In this document: positions 63,741 to 64,000 of the stretch, piece by piece
Position numbering within the stretch: the first letter of the stretch is position 1
Layout: every line of letters begins with the position of its first letter
Source of the DNA: DASYLJ01 sp036009625
GTDB taxonomy: Bacteria; Desulfobacterota; Binatia; DP-6
DNA length: 64,000 nt
Reading direction: 5' to 3'
Assembly: GCA_036009625.1 (NCBI GenBank)
Contig: DASYLJ010000166.1
Location: forward strand, 1-64,000
Made by a program: the position numbers and the translations under genes
The notes under the pieces: generated by a model
Seen by the model: the letters and a program-made list of their open reading frames with translations, nothing else
The model's database searches: none
Told to the model about the DNA's origin: nothing

Positions 63741-63795
63741 GTGCCGAGGAGGGGAATCGAACCCCTACGCCCTTTCGGACTGCGGATTTTGAGTC
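63741..63795. repeat. attR: right copy of the 55-bp repeat, within the tRNA
   Basis: Identical to 44865-44919 at 54 of 55 bases. Here it is continuous with the 5' half of the tRNA, so the tRNA is reconstituted at this end. The repeat covers the acceptor, T-arm, variable arm and anticodon region. Confidence 0.9.
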
Positions 63796-63825
63796 CGCCG
63801 CGTCTGCCAGTTCCGCCACCTCGGC
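63742..63825 (-). tRNA. tRNA-Leu (anticodon CAA)
   Basis: 84 bases on the minus strand. The acceptor stem is G-C-C-G-A-G-G (63825-63819) paired with C-C-T-C-G-G-C (63749-63743). The anticodon stem-loop is GCGGA-CTCAAAA-TCCGC, giving anticodon CAA. The T-loop is G-G-T-T-C-G-A-T. The long variable arm fits the Leu class. CCA is not encoded. It is the integration target of the element. Confidence 0.9.
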
Positions 63826-64000
63826 GCGGTGGGATTTCCGCTACTTACGTGCTCCGACCATCGCGTGCAACGCCGTTAACGGGTTGGTTGCGCCCAAAGT
63901 GTGTCCGTGGACATCGCTGCGAGTGCTTCACCGCGCCGCGCTCCAGACGGCGGGGCGCCTCACGCGGGCCGGCTTCTGACGACGCTCGCAAGGCGCACGA

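Larger units (their letters stand above)
44865..63795. mobile_element. Integrated phage-satellite-like element at tRNA-Leu
   Basis: An 18.9-kb segment is bounded by a 55-bp direct repeat of the 3' part of tRNA-Leu (one mismatch). It carries a tyrosine integrase next to the left junction, an AlpA-like protein, a primase-helicase with iteron-like repeats, and terminase small and large subunits plus an HNH protein. It also carries a 7-kb exported cargo block, an Imm53 gene and a terminal pair of membrane-anchored paralogs. I find no portal, capsid, maturation protease, tail or lysis gene. It could be a satellite that borrows a helper's capsid while bringing its own terminase, or a prophage that has lost its structural genes. 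Confidence 0.85.

Noticed and set aside
63622..63979. Frames across the intact tRNA-Leu
   Set aside because: They read the tRNA in both directions and give the usual spurious tRNA-derived peptides.

Overview
The window is high-GC bacterial DNA with densely packed genes. The chromosomal part (1 to about 44.86 kb) encodes many exported Cys-rich proteins with C-x-D-G-D type repeats, a SCE4755-like copper-oxygenase candidate, DUF3604, DUF1993, a P450, an F420-type LLM oxidoreductase, an MMPL-like exporter and an MdtABC-type efflux operon. This mix suggests an uncultured deltaproteobacterial, myxobacterial or Binatota-like lineage. The placement is an inference from gene content; no rRNA is present.

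Chromosomal layout. 1-4.3 kb: a DUF3604 protein coupled to a TetR regulator, a small membrane protein and a metallo-beta-lactamase-fold protein. 4.3-9.1 kb: a giant secreted sedolisin. 9.2-14.2 kb: enoyl-CoA hydratase, DUF1993, P450, a secreted Cys-rich protein and a short-chain dehydrogenase. 14.2-23.6 kb: a five-gene efflux operon (tetR, adaptor, two RND pumps, outer-membrane factor) in which every junction overlaps by four bases. 23.6-25.6 kb: a tRNA-guanine transglycosylase fused to an MnmD-like methyltransferase. 25.7-38.1 kb: a subtilase, a membrane acyltransferase-like protein, an M28 peptidase, a response regulator next to a broken regulator, a TetR/MMPL pair, GDP-fucose synthase plus a glycosyltransferase-like protein, and a VOC protein. 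38.2-44.0 kb: LLM oxidoreductase, LPMO-like protein, a 1014-residue secreted repeat protein and an ion channel.

From 44,865 to 63,795 there is an integrated element of about 18.9 kb. It is bounded by a 55-bp direct repeat of the 3' part of a tRNA-Leu(CAA) gene; the intact tRNA is at the right end. It carries a tyrosine integrase beside the left junction, an AlpA/excisionase-like protein, a primase-helicase with a cluster of TGAGAC/GTCTCA repeats in its 3' end (candidate origin), and a TerS-TerL-HNH packaging module. I see no portal, capsid, protease or tail gene. Where structural genes would usually follow the terminase there is instead a rightward cargo block: a membrane-anchored coiled-coil protein, an orphan Imm53 immunity protein, and seven exported proteins (including two 12-Cys paralogs and two beta-helix-like proteins). 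A tandem pair of membrane-anchored paralogs abuts the right junction. This looks like a phage-satellite-like island, or a structurally gutted prophage, that supplies its own terminase and carries exported cargo. It is the most interesting feature of the window.

Transcription in the element is modular. Replication and regulatory genes run leftward (51,243 to 46,227), cargo runs rightward (51,451 to 58,259), packaging runs leftward (62,237 to 58,384), and the terminal pair runs rightward (62,506 to 63,740). A long imperfect hairpin lies in the divergent region between the replication and cargo modules.
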